A DNA stretch of 59,226 nucleotides from Lachnospiraceae bacterium NK3A20 (GTDB lineage Bacteria; Bacillota; Clostridia; Lachnospirales; Lachnospiraceae), in assembly GCA_900107575.1 (NCBI GenBank), contig FNQX01000026.1, forward strand, positions 1 to 59,226, written 5' to 3'. Positions 7,160-15,182 of the stretch are shown one piece after another (position 1 is the stretch's first letter; every line of letters begins with the position of its first letter). The position numbers and the translations under genes are program-made. The notes under the pieces were generated by a model, which ran no database searches, had not been told where the DNA came from, and saw only the letters and a program-made list of their open reading frames with translations.

Positions 7160-8812
7160 TCATCGGGGCCGTTTATGGCACCGATGACAGTTTGGGAGCG
7201 ATGCATCAGCATCGCTCTCAAAGTTCTCATCCTGCGGCAGCGTCAGCGTGACAATCGTGCCTGTGCCTTCCTTCGAGTCAATCGTGATCTCACCATTTCG
7301 GTAAATCCTGTGTATCCTCTTCGCGACATTCCCAAGGCCGATCCCGACCATGCGCTTGTGTCCGCCGCCCTGCTCCGGCAGCTCAGCCTCATGCACATGG
7401 GTGCCACGCACCGCCTCCGCCTGACCAGCCTGCAGCAAATCGTCGCTATCGATCGCATCGCCTTCCGGCCGTGCGATCGCCCGCCGGATCCCCTCGAGCT
7501 TCTCCTTCGGCACCCCCGTGCCCGTGTCCTCCACCGTGATGAGGATATTGCCGTGATCCATCCAGACGGTCAGCGAGACCACGCCGCCCTCCTCTTTTCT
7601 AGTCACGCCGTGCGTTACGGCGTTCTCCACGATGGGTTGCAGAAGGAAGACCGGCAGCATCACGTTGTCCGGCTGCACGTCGTCCCTCACATTGATCCTG
7701 TAGGTCAGCCGCTCGCCGAAGCGCATTTTCTGCAGATAGAGATAGTCCTCGACGACCTTGAGTTCCTGCGAGAGCGCGATGAACTGCTCCGTCGGATGCA
7801 GATTGTACCGGAAAATAGTAGACAGGCTCCGTATCATTTGGTCTGTCGTATCCGCGTCTTCGAGCTCCGCCATGCCGGATATCGTGTTCAGCGTATTGAA
7901 CAGGAAGTGAGGATTGATCTGGCTCTGCAGAAGGTCCAGTCTCGCCGTGTCGAGTTCCTTCTCCGTCCGTACCCTGGAGAGCTCCTCCTCATGAAGCTTC
8001 TCCGAGAGAATCTGATTCTCCTTCAGTGTCTCAATATTCTCTTTCGTGGATGCCCGCATGGAATTGAACGCGGTGACAAGCTCTCCCAGCTCATCCCGGT
8101 TCTCTACCTGCACATCTCTCTCCCCATAGTCCCCTCTCGCCATCCTGCCTGCCGCCGCGGCGAGTTTTTTCAAGGGATCTACGAGTGCCGCAGAGAACGT
8201 TCGTGCAAAGCCCACGACAAGGAGTAACCCCGCGATCGAGATAAGGAGCAGGATGTAGGGCGCCGATTGCAGGAGCGGATAGATCAGCGCATACTCATCC
8301 GACTCTTCCCGTACCGTGATCTGCTGCAGACTCTGGATATATTCCGAGAGATACGCCTGCATGTCATAAACACGGTAGAGCTTCCCCACATAGCCAATCG
8401 CTTCCGTATCCATACGGGTGAACTCATCCCTTGCAGCCTCATAGTTGTCATAGCTGTTGCGAATGTTCCAGGTCTTGCCATAGCGCTCCGCGCCGATACT
8501 CTCATAGTCATACGGCAACGCCAGAATCGCGGCGTGCGCCTTTGCTGCGGACGCCTGCAGTTTTTCCGCGTTCTCCGGTGTGGGACTCTTCACGTAAGAG
8601 GCAAAGCCCGCCGTCTCCTCCTGCATGGCGCTCATGGCACCCGAGCAGCGCGAAATATCCGTGAGAATGTCTCCTGTCCTCTCCATGGAGTGATTCATGA
8701 CGAACATGCTGGCAGCCAGGGCAGCGACCATGACGATGAGCAGGACAGAGACGAACAGCTGCGTCTTGCCCGCAATGGGCATCCCAAGCCACTTGGATCG
8801 GAACTTTTTCAT
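7160..8812 (-). CDS. sensor histidine kinase (YesM/LytS type, HAMP-containing)
   Basis: 550 aa. Membrane segments at about 18-39 and 185-205 bracket an extracytoplasmic sensor of about 145 residues. HAMP follows at about 205-257, then a coiled linker, the His-kinase box with H302 in QINPHFLFNT, and an ATPase domain (N box ENAVTHG, G1 EDTGTGVP, G2 GIGLGNV). This 'NPHFLFN' class pairs with AraC-type regulators. The C-terminal tail after LPQDE has no homology I recognise, and its codons form hairpins. No RBS is visible, and a -10-like TACAAT ends 6 nt before ATG. It likely senses the TRAP substrate. Confidence 0.93.
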   Translation of the reverse strand: MKKFRSKWLGMPIAGKTQLFVSVLLIVMVAALAASMFVMNHSMERTGDILTDISRCSGAMSAMQEETAGFASYVKSPTPENAEKLQASAAKAHAAILALPYDYESIGAERYGKTWNIRNSYDNYEAARDEFTRMDTEAIGYVGKLYRVYDMQAYLSEYIQSLQQITVREESDEYALIYPLLQSAPYILLLISIAGLLLVVGFARTFSAALVDPLKKLAAAAGRMARGDYGERDVQVENRDELGELVTAFNSMRASTKENIETLKENQILSEKLHEEELSRVRTEKELDTARLDLLQSQINPHFLFNTLNTISGMAELEDADTTDQMIRSLSTIFRYNLHPTEQFIALSQELKVVEDYLYLQKMRFGERLTYRINVRDDVQPDNVMLPVFLLQPIVENAVTHGVTRKEEGGVVSLTVWMDHGNILITVEDTGTGVPKEKLEGIRRAIARPEGDAIDSDDLLQAGQAEAVRGTHVHEAELPEQGGGHKRMVGIGLGNVAKRIHRIYRNGEITIDSKEGTGTIVTLTLPQDENFESDADASLPNCHRCHKRPR

Positions 8813-8839
8813 GAGATTATTGTAACACGGCAGTACCGG

Positions 8840-8868
8840 TTTACTTTCACTGAATACAATGCTTTAAT
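8840..8868 (+). promoter_or_regulatory. promoter for the small membrane protein and cupin genes
   Basis: -35 TTTACT (8840-8845), 17-bp spacer, -10 TTTAAT (8863-8868). The -35 and following bases (TTTACTTTCACT) match those of the cold-shock promoter at 58162. Confidence 0.55.
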
Positions 8869-8912
8869 AGTTTTCGTCCGGACAGACAGTGCCGGGCACG
8901 AAAGGAAGGCAC

Positions 8913-9047
8913 ATGAACGCAGAACACGTATTCGTCGTCCTCTGCTGGATCCTCGCGCTCGTTGTCGGCATCGCGATCGGTGAGAAGATCCGTAAAGTTC
9001 GCAAGGAACACGAGGAGAAGGACAAGAATCGGAAAGATCGGCACTGA
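8913..9047 (+). CDS. 44-residue single-pass membrane protein
   Basis: A short frame with RBS AAGGAAGG before ATG. The protein begins MNAEHVFVVLCWILALVVG and continues IAIGEKIRK: one membrane helix (about 6-25) followed by a highly charged Lys/Arg/Glu tail. A promoter lies upstream and the cupin gene starts 29 bp downstream with its own RBS, so the two are probably co-transcribed. No family is recognised; small one-helix proteins of this kind often act as modulators of larger membrane partners. The coding call rests on RBS, promoter, composition and spacing. Confidence 0.65.
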   Translation: MNAEHVFVVLCWILALVVGIAIGEKIRKVRKEHEEKDKNRKDRH

Positions 9048-9076
9048 CGCAGGCGAGCCAGGAAAGGAAAATCAAA

Positions 9077-9415
9077 ATGAAAAATGATCGCTGGGTTTAT
9101 TACAAAGATGCAAAACCGGAAGACAACGGACAGGGCGTTGTGAAGCGTGTCCTCGCCTACTCCGATGATCTCATGGTCGTAGAGAACACCTTCGCAAAGG
9201 GCGCCGTCGGCGCGATGCACCACCATCCGCACACGCAGATCACCTATGTGAAGAGCGGCAAGTTCGAGTTCACCATTGATGGAGAGAAACATATCGTGAC
9301 GGAAGGCGATACGCTCTGTAAGACGAACGGCGTCGAGCACGGCTGCGTCTGCCTGGAGGCCGGCGTTCTCATCGACACCTTCACCCCCTATCGGCAGGAT
9401 TTCGTCAAGGACTAA
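9077..9415 (+). CDS. small cupin-domain protein (KdgF-like)
   Basis: 112 aa, a single beta-barrel cupin. Metal ligands are visible in AMHHHPHTQ (His48-50, His52, Gln54) with His88 in GVEHGC completing the second motif. Length and motif spacing resemble KdgF-type proteins, which linearise unsaturated uronates, but related cupins are isomerases or sensors. RBS GGAAAGGA precedes the ATG. The neighbours (small membrane protein upstream; TRAP transporter and its two-component system on the other side of the divergent promoter) fit a role in carboxylate metabolism, but this is inference. Confidence 0.8.
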   Translation: MKNDRWVYYKDAKPEDNGQGVVKRVLAYSDDLMVVENTFAKGAVGAMHHHPHTQITYVKSGKFEFTIDGEKHIVTEGDTLCKTNGVEHGCVCLEAGVLIDTFTPYRQDFVKD

Positions 9416-9416
9416 A

Positions 9417-9450
9417 ATTCAGAAGTGTCGATGATGCGCCCCTTCTGAAT
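9417..9450 (+). terminator. hairpin after the cupin gene
   Basis: ATTCAGAAG (9417-9425) pairs perfectly with CTTCTGAAT (9442-9450). A second stem, CCTCGG (9454-9459) with CCGAGG (9474-9479), and a partial copy of the dispersed element (9490-9517) follow before the convergent corA gene. There is no long T tract. Confidence 0.55.
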
Positions 9451-9486
9451 GCTCCTCGGTGCCGCAAGCGTCCCCGAGGCCCAATT

Positions 9487-9517
9487 CGTGAGAAATCGCC
9501 TTCGCGAATTTCCCGCG
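9487..9517 (+). repeat. partial copy of the dispersed element with hairpin
   Basis: GAGAAATCGCCTTCGCG followed by ATTTC and CGCG closely matches the hairpin end of the element at 7122-7152 (minus strand). It lies between the convergent cupin and corA genes. Confidence 0.55.
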
Positions 9518-9519
9518 AA

Positions 9520-10434
9520 TTACAGCCACTTCCTCCTGCGGAACCACGCGATCATGATGACCACGATCACGATGCAGACAAGGATCAGCACCGGGTAGGA
9601 ATATTTCAGATACAGCTCCGGCATGTAGCGGAAATTCATGCCGTACCAGCCGACGATGAGCGTGAGCGGCATGAAGATGATCGATGTCACGGTGAGGATT
9701 GTCATCGTGTGATTCTGCTCTGCCGCCAGCTCCGACTGATACAGGTCCCTCACGAGCACCGTGTATTCGCGCAGGGAACCCAGCATGTCGCGCAGCCTCT
9801 CCACCCGGTTCGAGAACATATGAAAATAACGCAGGCTGTCCGGATCGAAGAAGCCGTTCTCATTCTCTTCGAGCTCCTGTGAGAGATCGAGGAGCTGCTC
9901 ATAGTGCGTGTGCAGATCGAGGAGCTCGCCGCGGATGTCATTGACGCGGTCGAGGCAGCGGCGCTCCGGTTTGCGCTGCACCGCATCCTCAATGGAGTTC
10001 AGCTCCTTCTCGTATGCTTCCATGAGGGCAAGATCCGGAGAGATGATCCTCTCGAGGAAATCATAGAGGAACCGCTCGAGTCCCGGCATCCGCCATTTCT
10101 TCGATTTCTGGATGTCGGCGATGAGCTTTGCCGCCACCCCCGAGCTGTCGATGAAGACAATGCCTCTCTCGTCGCAGGCAAAGGCGAACCGGTATTCCCT
10201 GCCGGAGAGATTGTTCCTGTCCGGAATGGCGAAGGTACCCGTCAGGGAATCGTAGTTGACCTCTGCCTTCGTGATGCCGGCATCCAACACCATGTCCAGA
10301 TCAATTCCCATGCGGAAGTCTTCGATTTCACGCCGCCACTCTTCCGGCGTCAGCACCGCCACATATTTCTCCGGTCCGGACAGCGCTTCCTGCTTGGAAC
10401 AGTCTGTCAGAATCCCTTTGATCACGTAATACAT
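9520..10434 (-). CDS. corA: CorA-family divalent cation channel
   Basis: 304 aa. A long soluble N-terminal domain and a coiled stalk helix lead to two C-terminal membrane helices, with the signature YGMNF at about 264-268 in the loop after the first helix and a basic cytoplasmic tail (RRRKW). CorA pentamers conduct Mg2+ and sometimes Co2+ or Ni2+. The gene begins 21 bp after the ecfT stop with RBS GAAGGATG, so it probably belongs to the ecfS-ecfA-ecfT transcript. The tail FRRRKWL differs in length from classical E. coli CorA but is common in Firmicutes. Confidence 0.93.
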   Translation of the reverse strand: MYYVIKGILTDCSKQEALSGPEKYVAVLTPEEWRREIEDFRMGIDLDMVLDAGITKAEVNYDSLTGTFAIPDRNNLSGREYRFAFACDERGIVFIDSSGVAAKLIADIQKSKKWRMPGLERFLYDFLERIISPDLALMEAYEKELNSIEDAVQRKPERRCLDRVNDIRGELLDLHTHYEQLLDLSQELEENENGFFDPDSLRYFHMFSNRVERLRDMLGSLREYTVLVRDLYQSELAAEQNHTMTILTVTSIIFMPLTLIVGWYGMNFRYMPELYLKYSYPVLILVCIVIVVIMIAWFRRRKWL

Positions 10435-10455
10435 ATCAATTACACATCCTTCATC

Positions 10456-11286
10456 TTATTGCGCGAACGGATTGTAGAACCTGCTGCCATCGTAGTAGGT
10501 GAATACCAGCGCGCCAACGCAGAACACCGCCGTGAGGGCAAGGCAAATATAGTCGATGGCTTCCAGCCTTTTGTGTGCGTACCAGGTCCTGCCCCTTTTC
10601 TTGCCAAACCCGCGCAGCTCCATCGCATTGGAAACAACGTCGATCCGTTCCATCGTCGAGAACAGCAGCGGGAAAATAATGCTGGACGTCCTCCGTATTC
10701 TCTCTATCAGTTTCGCCTTCGCGCTCATCTCAATGCCCCGCGCTTCCTGTGCGTTGCGAATCCTCTGGAAATCGCCCTGCACGTCCGGAATGTAGCGCAG
10801 CGCAATCGCAACAGAATACGCGATCGTGTACGGAATGCCGACCATGTTAAGGCTCGCCGCGAACTCTGACGGATTCGTTGTCACGAGGAAAATAAAGATC
10901 GCCGGCGTCACTGTGAAATATTTGATCACGACATTGAACAGGTAGAACAGCTCTTCCCCCGTCACATCGTGGCCTTTAAAAAACGGCATCATCACCGTTT
11001 TCGATCCGTAGATCTCACAGCCCTGGTAGGGCGAGAGGAGGAAGATTGCGATCACATTGATGACCATCATGAGCGCGATGAATTTGAATACGCTGGATAC
11101 CTGCCTCCATTCCGTCTTCGACACCGCAAAGAGGATGAAGCTGACGAGGATCATGAGGAGCAGCACCCGTGTGTCATACGTCATCGCCGATGTGATGCAC
11201 CACAAGAGGAAAAAGATCAGCTTCGTGATACCGGAGAGGCGGTGAATCCAGGTGTTCTTCTCCTGATAGGACAGAATTCGATTCAT
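10456..11286 (-). CDS. ecfT: ECF transporter transmembrane component T
   Basis: About 276 aa from the ATG at 11286 (MNRILSYQEKN), one base after the ABC-gene stop; the frame extends further upstream inside that gene. Five or six membrane segments, with the cytoplasmic coupling-helix motifs NAQEARGIE and MELRGFGKKRGRTW that carry the Ala-Arg-Gly signatures contacting the two ATPases. It couples ATP hydrolysis to toppling of the S component in the membrane. Confidence 0.93.
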   Translation of the reverse strand: MNRILSYQEKNTWIHRLSGITKLIFFLLWCITSAMTYDTRVLLLMILVSFILFAVSKTEWRQVSSVFKFIALMMVINVIAIFLLSPYQGCEIYGSKTVMMPFFKGHDVTGEELFYLFNVVIKYFTVTPAIFIFLVTTNPSEFAASLNMVGIPYTIAYSVAIALRYIPDVQGDFQRIRNAQEARGIEMSAKAKLIERIRRTSSIIFPLLFSTMERIDVVSNAMELRGFGKKRGRTWYAHKRLEAIDYICLALTAVFCVGALVFTYYDGSRFYNPFAQ

Positions 11287-11287
11287 A

Positions 11288-13045
11288 TCACTCACCTGCC
11301 TTCCCGGGCATTGCACTTCTCGCAGCCGCGGCAGAAGAAGCCTTCTCCCTCATGGCGCGCTCATACAGGATGAATCTGCTCGCGAACTCGCCGGGATCCG
11401 CAATGTCACAGCGCACGGCAAGGTCGTAAAGTGATGTCTTCCGAAGATAGGCCCTCTTCGAGATTTCTTCGTCCGTCAGCACCTTCGCCGGCGCATCATC
11501 CGTGACAAGCTGCCCGTCACAGAGAACGATTGCGCGGTCCGTATATTCCAGCATGAGATGCATGTCGTGAGTGATCATCAGGATGGTCAGCCCCATCTCC
11601 TCATTGAGCCTTTTCAGGAACTCCATGATCTCCGTATAGTGCCGGAAATCCTGCCCCGCCGTCGGCTCATCCAGGATAAGGATCTCCGGCCGCATCACAA
11701 GGATGGATGCGATCGTCACCCTCTTCTTCTGCCCGAAAGAGAGCGCCGAAACCGGCCAGTTCCGCATCTGATAGAGGCCGCAGATTTTGAGTGTCTCGAA
11801 GACCCTTTGCCGGATCTCTTCTTCCGGCACGCCCCGGACCGACAGTCCCAGTCCGACTTCATCAAAGATCATCGGTTTCGAGATCATCTGATTCGGCGAC
11901 TGCATGACAAGGCCGATCTTCTCTCCTCTCTCTTTGACAGAGAGTGGTGCAATATCTTCTCCATTTACGAGGATGTGCCCTCCCGTTGGCTGGTAGAAAC
12001 CGCAGATCAGCGAAGACAGCGTGGATTTACCCGCGCCGTTTTTGCCAACAATGGAAACCATTTCGCCTTTCCGGATGCGGAAACTGATATCCCGAAGGAC
12101 CGGCTCTCCCGGATCATAGGAGAAGGAGAGGTGTTCTGCCTCCAGAGCGTAGGGATTGTTGTTCTCCTTCCGCGGAAGATTCGCCGCCCGGAACCAGGAC
12201 TGTACCTTCTCCCGATACGGTGCCACATTCATGGTCTCGATGTGCTGCGGTTGGTCTTTGGGATCAATGACGGCCCCCGCATGTTTGATCGCCGTCACGT
12301 AGAGCGGTTCCCGCACGCCGGTCTTCTCCAGAATGTCACTGCACAGAATTTCATCCGGTGCCGCGTCCGCCGTAATTCTGCCATCGTCCACGACAACGAT
12401 ACGATTCACATCCTTTGTCAGGACATCTTCCAGTCGGTGCTCGATGATCACGACCGTCACATTCTGTGTGTGACAGAGCCTGTCAATGAGCTCGATGGTC
12501 CGTTTGCCGGTCGCAGGATCGAGATTGGCGAGCGGCTCGTCGAAGAGCAGGATGCGGACATTGTCAACGAGGACGCCGCCCATGGACACGCGCTGTTTCT
12601 GCCCGCCGGACAGTGCAGACGGCGAATGCCCGAGATACTTCTTCATATCGACAATGTCTGCAACCTCGTCCACACGGCGGAACATCTCCTCCTGAGGAAC
12701 CTCATCATTCTCCAGGGCAAAGGCAAGATCCTCCGCTACCGTAAGGCCGATGAACTGTCCGTCCGTATCCTGCAACACAGTGCCCACATGCCGCGACATG
12801 CCGAAAACGCCCTCTTTGGAAGGATCGCACCCGTCGACCAGGAGTTCTCCCTGGATGTCACCTGCAATCGACCCGGGGATCAGTCCGTTGATGCAGTGCG
12901 CGATCGTCGATTTGCCGCAGCCGGAAGGCCCCGTGATCAGGATCTTCTCCCCCGGATAAATCTGCAGATTGATGTCCCGGAGGGAAGGCTCCTGCTGTGC
13001 CCTGTATTTGAATGTGAAATTATGGAATGTAATGATAGGTTCCAT
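11288..13045 (-). CDS. ECF transporter ATPase, two ABC domains fused
   Basis: 585 aa. Domain 1 has Walker [10 protein letters not shown] (about 39-47), signature LSGGQKQR and Walker B ILLFDEPLANLD. Domain 2 (from about residue 300) has GKNGAGKST, variant signature LSFGQKKR and ILILDEPTAGQD. Thus both EcfA-type subunits are in a single chain, as in YkoD-like proteins, rather than encoded by two genes. It powers uptake through EcfT and the S protein encoded on either side. The gene follows ecfS by 6 bp. The ACT-like tail after domain 2 (about 60 residues) is not assigned. Confidence 0.93.
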   Translation of the reverse strand: MEPIITFHNFTFKYRAQQEPSLRDINLQIYPGEKILITGPSGCGKSTIAHCINGLIPGSIAGDIQGELLVDGCDPSKEGVFGMSRHVGTVLQDTDGQFIGLTVAEDLAFALENDEVPQEEMFRRVDEVADIVDMKKYLGHSPSALSGGQKQRVSMGGVLVDNVRILLFDEPLANLDPATGKRTIELIDRLCHTQNVTVVIIEHRLEDVLTKDVNRIVVVDDGRITADAAPDEILCSDILEKTGVREPLYVTAIKHAGAVIDPKDQPQHIETMNVAPYREKVQSWFRAANLPRKENNNPYALEAEHLSFSYDPGEPVLRDISFRIRKGEMVSIVGKNGAGKSTLSSLICGFYQPTGGHILVNGEDIAPLSVKERGEKIGLVMQSPNQMISKPMIFDEVGLGLSVRGVPEEEIRQRVFETLKICGLYQMRNWPVSALSFGQKKRVTIASILVMRPEILILDEPTAGQDFRHYTEIMEFLKRLNEEMGLTILMITHDMHLMLEYTDRAIVLCDGQLVTDDAPAKVLTDEEISKRAYLRKTSLYDLAVRCDIADPGEFASRFILYERAMREKASSAAAARSAMPGKAGE

Positions 13046-13051
13046 GCCCCG

Positions 13052-13603
13052 TCAGTCTTCTTTCGTCAGGCTGGAAGACTTGCCGGCGATTCTGCTGTAA
13101 GCCGCGAGCAGGATAGAGCCCAGAACGCCAATAATAATGATGTCGCCAAGGAAAGCGAAGGCGCCCTGCAGGAAGACTTTATTCGCAGGCTCCGCGTAAA
13201 CGAGGATGTCCAGTACCGGCGCAACGAGAATCCAGGCGATCGCGTTGGCTACGACCTGAACGGTATTAAAGAGTACGATGTTCTTCTTCGTGAACCCGCC
13301 CTCGCGTACTGCGAACTTCTTCGCGCACAGACCGATGCCGATGCCGACAACCGCCTCCGGGAATACCCAGCTCCACCATACGCTGCCATAGAACAGCGCG
13401 TCGCCCAGCGCGTGTCCCAACAATCCGATCACTGCGCCGACCACCGGACCGAAAATAGCAGACAGGAATGCCAGTACTGCCATCCTGGGCTGCAGTGCCG
13501 TATTAGGGATGCCAATCGGGATCTGGACCTGAGTCAATACGACGAACAGCGCCGTGCCGATGCCAATCGCTACTACCTCTTTGATACCAAATTTCCTGTT
13601 CAT
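13052..13603 (-). CDS. ECF transporter S component (UPF0397-like)
   Basis: 183 aa with about six membrane helices. Segments GIGTALFVVL, AIFGPVVGAVIGLLGHALGDA, FYGSVWWSW and LVYAEPANKVFLQG are those of the UPF0397 group of substrate-binding S proteins. Family databases link the group to riboflavin-type S components, but the substrate of UPF0397 members is not settled. It is the first gene of ecfS-ecfA-ecfT(-corA); RBS GAGAGGAG. The structured leader 13640-13708 suggests ligand-controlled expression. Co-transcription with CorA hints at a metal-linked or cofactor role, which is speculative. Confidence 0.87.
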   Translation of the reverse strand: MNRKFGIKEVVAIGIGTALFVVLTQVQIPIGIPNTALQPRMAVLAFLSAIFGPVVGAVIGLLGHALGDALFYGSVWWSWVFPEAVVGIGIGLCAKKFAVREGGFTKKNIVLFNTVQVVANAIAWILVAPVLDILVYAEPANKVFLQGAFAFLGDIIIIGVLGSILLAAYSRIAGKSSSLTKED

Positions 13604-13639
13604 GATTCTCTCCTCTCATAGCCGATAGAAAACTGATGT

Positions 13640-13708
13640 CTGCGCCTGAATTCTTATCTTTACGCGCAGGCCACACTGTAGTCTACTCTAACACAGTGGA
13701 GAGCCTGC
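13640..13708 (-). promoter_or_regulatory. ecfS leader with two mutually exclusive stems
   Basis: Minus strand: stem 1 pairs GCAGGC (13703-13708) with GCCTGC (13666-13671), with an inner CACTG/CAGTG stem. Stem 2 pairs CTGCGC (13664-13669) with GCGCAG (13640-13645), about 25 nt before the RBS. The two use the same bases 13666-13669, so only one can form at a time. No known riboswitch consensus (TPP, FMN, THF, preQ1, cobalamin) was recognised. Confidence 0.5.
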
Positions 13709-13747
13709 TGTTTATCATTTTTTTAGATTATTTTCGCCCATGTATCA

Positions 13748-13775
13748 TTGCAATCTGTTCTGTGCCGGATAGAAT
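13748..13775 (+). promoter_or_regulatory. promoter of the zinc-ribbon/DUF5685/DnaJ operon
   Basis: -35 TTGCAA (13748-13753), 16-bp spacer, -10 TAGAAT (13770-13775), about 70 bp upstream of the first ATG. CCGGATA/TATCCGG (13765-13771 and 13801-13807) forms a dyad across the start site. Confidence 0.6.
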
Positions 13776-13844
13776 GAGTGTTATGGCACTGATTGCCCCG
13801 TATCCGGGCCTTCGGAGCCAATATTACAGATCGAGGTTTTCTTC

Positions 13845-14273
13845 ATGTTTGACAGATTCCGATACAAGTTCGCAGAGTTCATGCGCGGCAGGTACGGCGT
13901 CGACCAGTTCGGCCGCTTCCTCTCCGCGCTCACCGTGATCCTCATCCTCATCAACCTCTTCGTGCCCTCGCGGCTGTTGTGGTGGATCATCGTTCTGCTC
14001 ATCATCTACCTGTACTTCCGCATGTTCTCGAGGAACATCGCAAAGCGCTACGCAGAAAACCAACGGTACCTTGTCTACTCTTCCAGAGTGCGCGGTTTCT
14101 TCCGGGACTTCAAAGGCAGTATCACGCATCTGAAAGAGAATCGGGAGAAAAACAAAGGCTACCACGTCTACAAATGTCCGCGCTGCGGGCAGAAGATACG
14201 AATCCCCCGGGGCAAGGGGCACATTATGGTACGCTGCCCGAAATGCGGTTTCGAGTTCCACAAAAAGTCCTGA
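13845..14273 (+). CDS. membrane protein with C-terminal zinc ribbon
   Basis: 142 aa. Two adjacent membrane helices at about 25-62 are followed by a basic segment and a zinc ribbon from residue 111: CPRCG, 15 residues, then CPKCG. The four cysteines match two CxxC knuckles, a typical structural Zn site. It starts a three-gene operon with a DUF5685-like protein and a J-domain protein, so it may anchor or sense unfolded or nascent protein at the membrane. No closer family name is recognised; DNA or RNA binding by the ribbon is also possible. Confidence 0.8.
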   Translation: MFDRFRYKFAEFMRGRYGVDQFGRFLSALTVILILINLFVPSRLLWWIIVLLIIYLYFRMFSRNIAKRYAENQRYLVYSSRVRGFFRDFKGSITHLKENREKNKGYHVYKCPRCGQKIRIPRGKGHIMVRCPKCGFEFHKKS

Positions 14274-14342
14274 CGACTTTTGTTTTCAAGTTTCCACGCG
14301 GCACCGAGTACAAGGCACCACGCAGACAGAGGATGAACAGTT

Positions 14343-15182
14343 ATGTTCGGATATGTAGTCATCAATCAGCAGGAACTCAAGTTCAAGGAGTTCGACAGGT
14401 ACCGCGCCTACTACTGCGGCTTCTGCAGGAAGCTCAAGGAGAAATACGGCCTCTTCGGACAGCTCACGCTCTCCTACGACATGACGTTCCTCATCCTGCT
14501 GCTCTCGGACCTCTACGATGTGAAGGATGAGATCGGCAAGACGCGGTGCGTCGCCCACCCGCTCATGAGTCATCCCACGCGGATCAACAGGATCACGGAC
14601 TACTGCGCGGACATGAACCTTATCCTCTCCTACTATTCCAGCATTGATGACTGGAGTGACGAACATAAGCTGCGCGGCCTCATGATGTCGAAACTCCTCA
14701 CAAAGGGCAAGACAGAGGCTGCCGTAAACTACGGCCACAAGGCAGCGGTCATCAAGGACAGACTGGACAAGCTCTCCGCCTGCGAGAAGAAAGGCGAGAA
14801 GAATATTGATATCCCCGCAGGACTGTTCGGCGACATCATGGCGGAGCTCTTTGCCATGAACGACGACGAGTGGGAGAACACCCTGCGCCGCATGGGCTTC
14901 TATCTCGGAAAGTTCATCTATATTATGGACGCGTATGACGATCTGGAAAAAGACGGGAAGAGCGGCAGCTACAACGCCCTGCTCCAGGAGTCTGGCCGCC
15001 CCGATTTCGATGCGTATGTGAAACAGATTCTGACGATGATGATGGCGCAGTGCTGCGAATCCTTCGAGGTTCTGCCGTGCGTTGAGAATGTTCCGATTCT
15101 GCGAAATATCCTTTACTCAGGTGTCTGGAGCCGTTACAATGCTCTCGAGGCGCAGATAAAAGGAGATAACACAAACTCATGA
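14343..15182 (+). CDS. DUF5685-like protein
   Basis: 279 aa, mostly alpha-helical and soluble. The N-terminus [20 protein letters not shown] followed by [14 protein letters not shown] is characteristic of the DUF5685 family found in Clostridia. Conserved Cys residues (YCGFC; RCVAHP; DYCADMN) and an Asp-rich helix ([11 protein letters not shown]) recall a metal- or isoprenoid-type site, but no activity is known. It lies 69 bp after the zinc-ribbon gene and its stop overlaps the dnaJ-like start by 4 bp (ATGA), so the products are likely made in fixed ratio and may interact. Confidence 0.8.
   Translation: MFGYVVINQQELKFKEFDRYRAYYCGFCRKLKEKYGLFGQLTLSYDMTFLILLLSDLYDVKDEIGKTRCVAHPLMSHPTRINRITDYCADMNLILSYYSSIDDWSDEHKLRGLMMSKLLTKGKTEAAVNYGHKAAVIKDRLDKLSACEKKGEKNIDIPAGLFGDIMAELFAMNDDEWENTLRRMGFYLGKFIYIMDAYDDLEKDGKSGSYNALLQESGRPDFDAYVKQILTMMMAQCCESFEVLPCVENVPILRNILYSGVWSRYNALEAQIKGDNTNS

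Noticed and set aside
11558-13621. 687-codon plus-strand frame opposite the ECF ATPase gene
   Set aside because: Antisense shadow; composition rich in His/Arg/Asp as expected, with no domain, and the minus strand encodes a complete double ABC protein.
13666-13725. Plus-strand terminator (stem then T-rich tract) upstream of the zinc-ribbon gene
   Set aside because: The stem and a T run exist, but no plus-strand transcript is expected to arrive from the left; read instead as part of the minus-strand ecfS leader, though antisense termination is possible.
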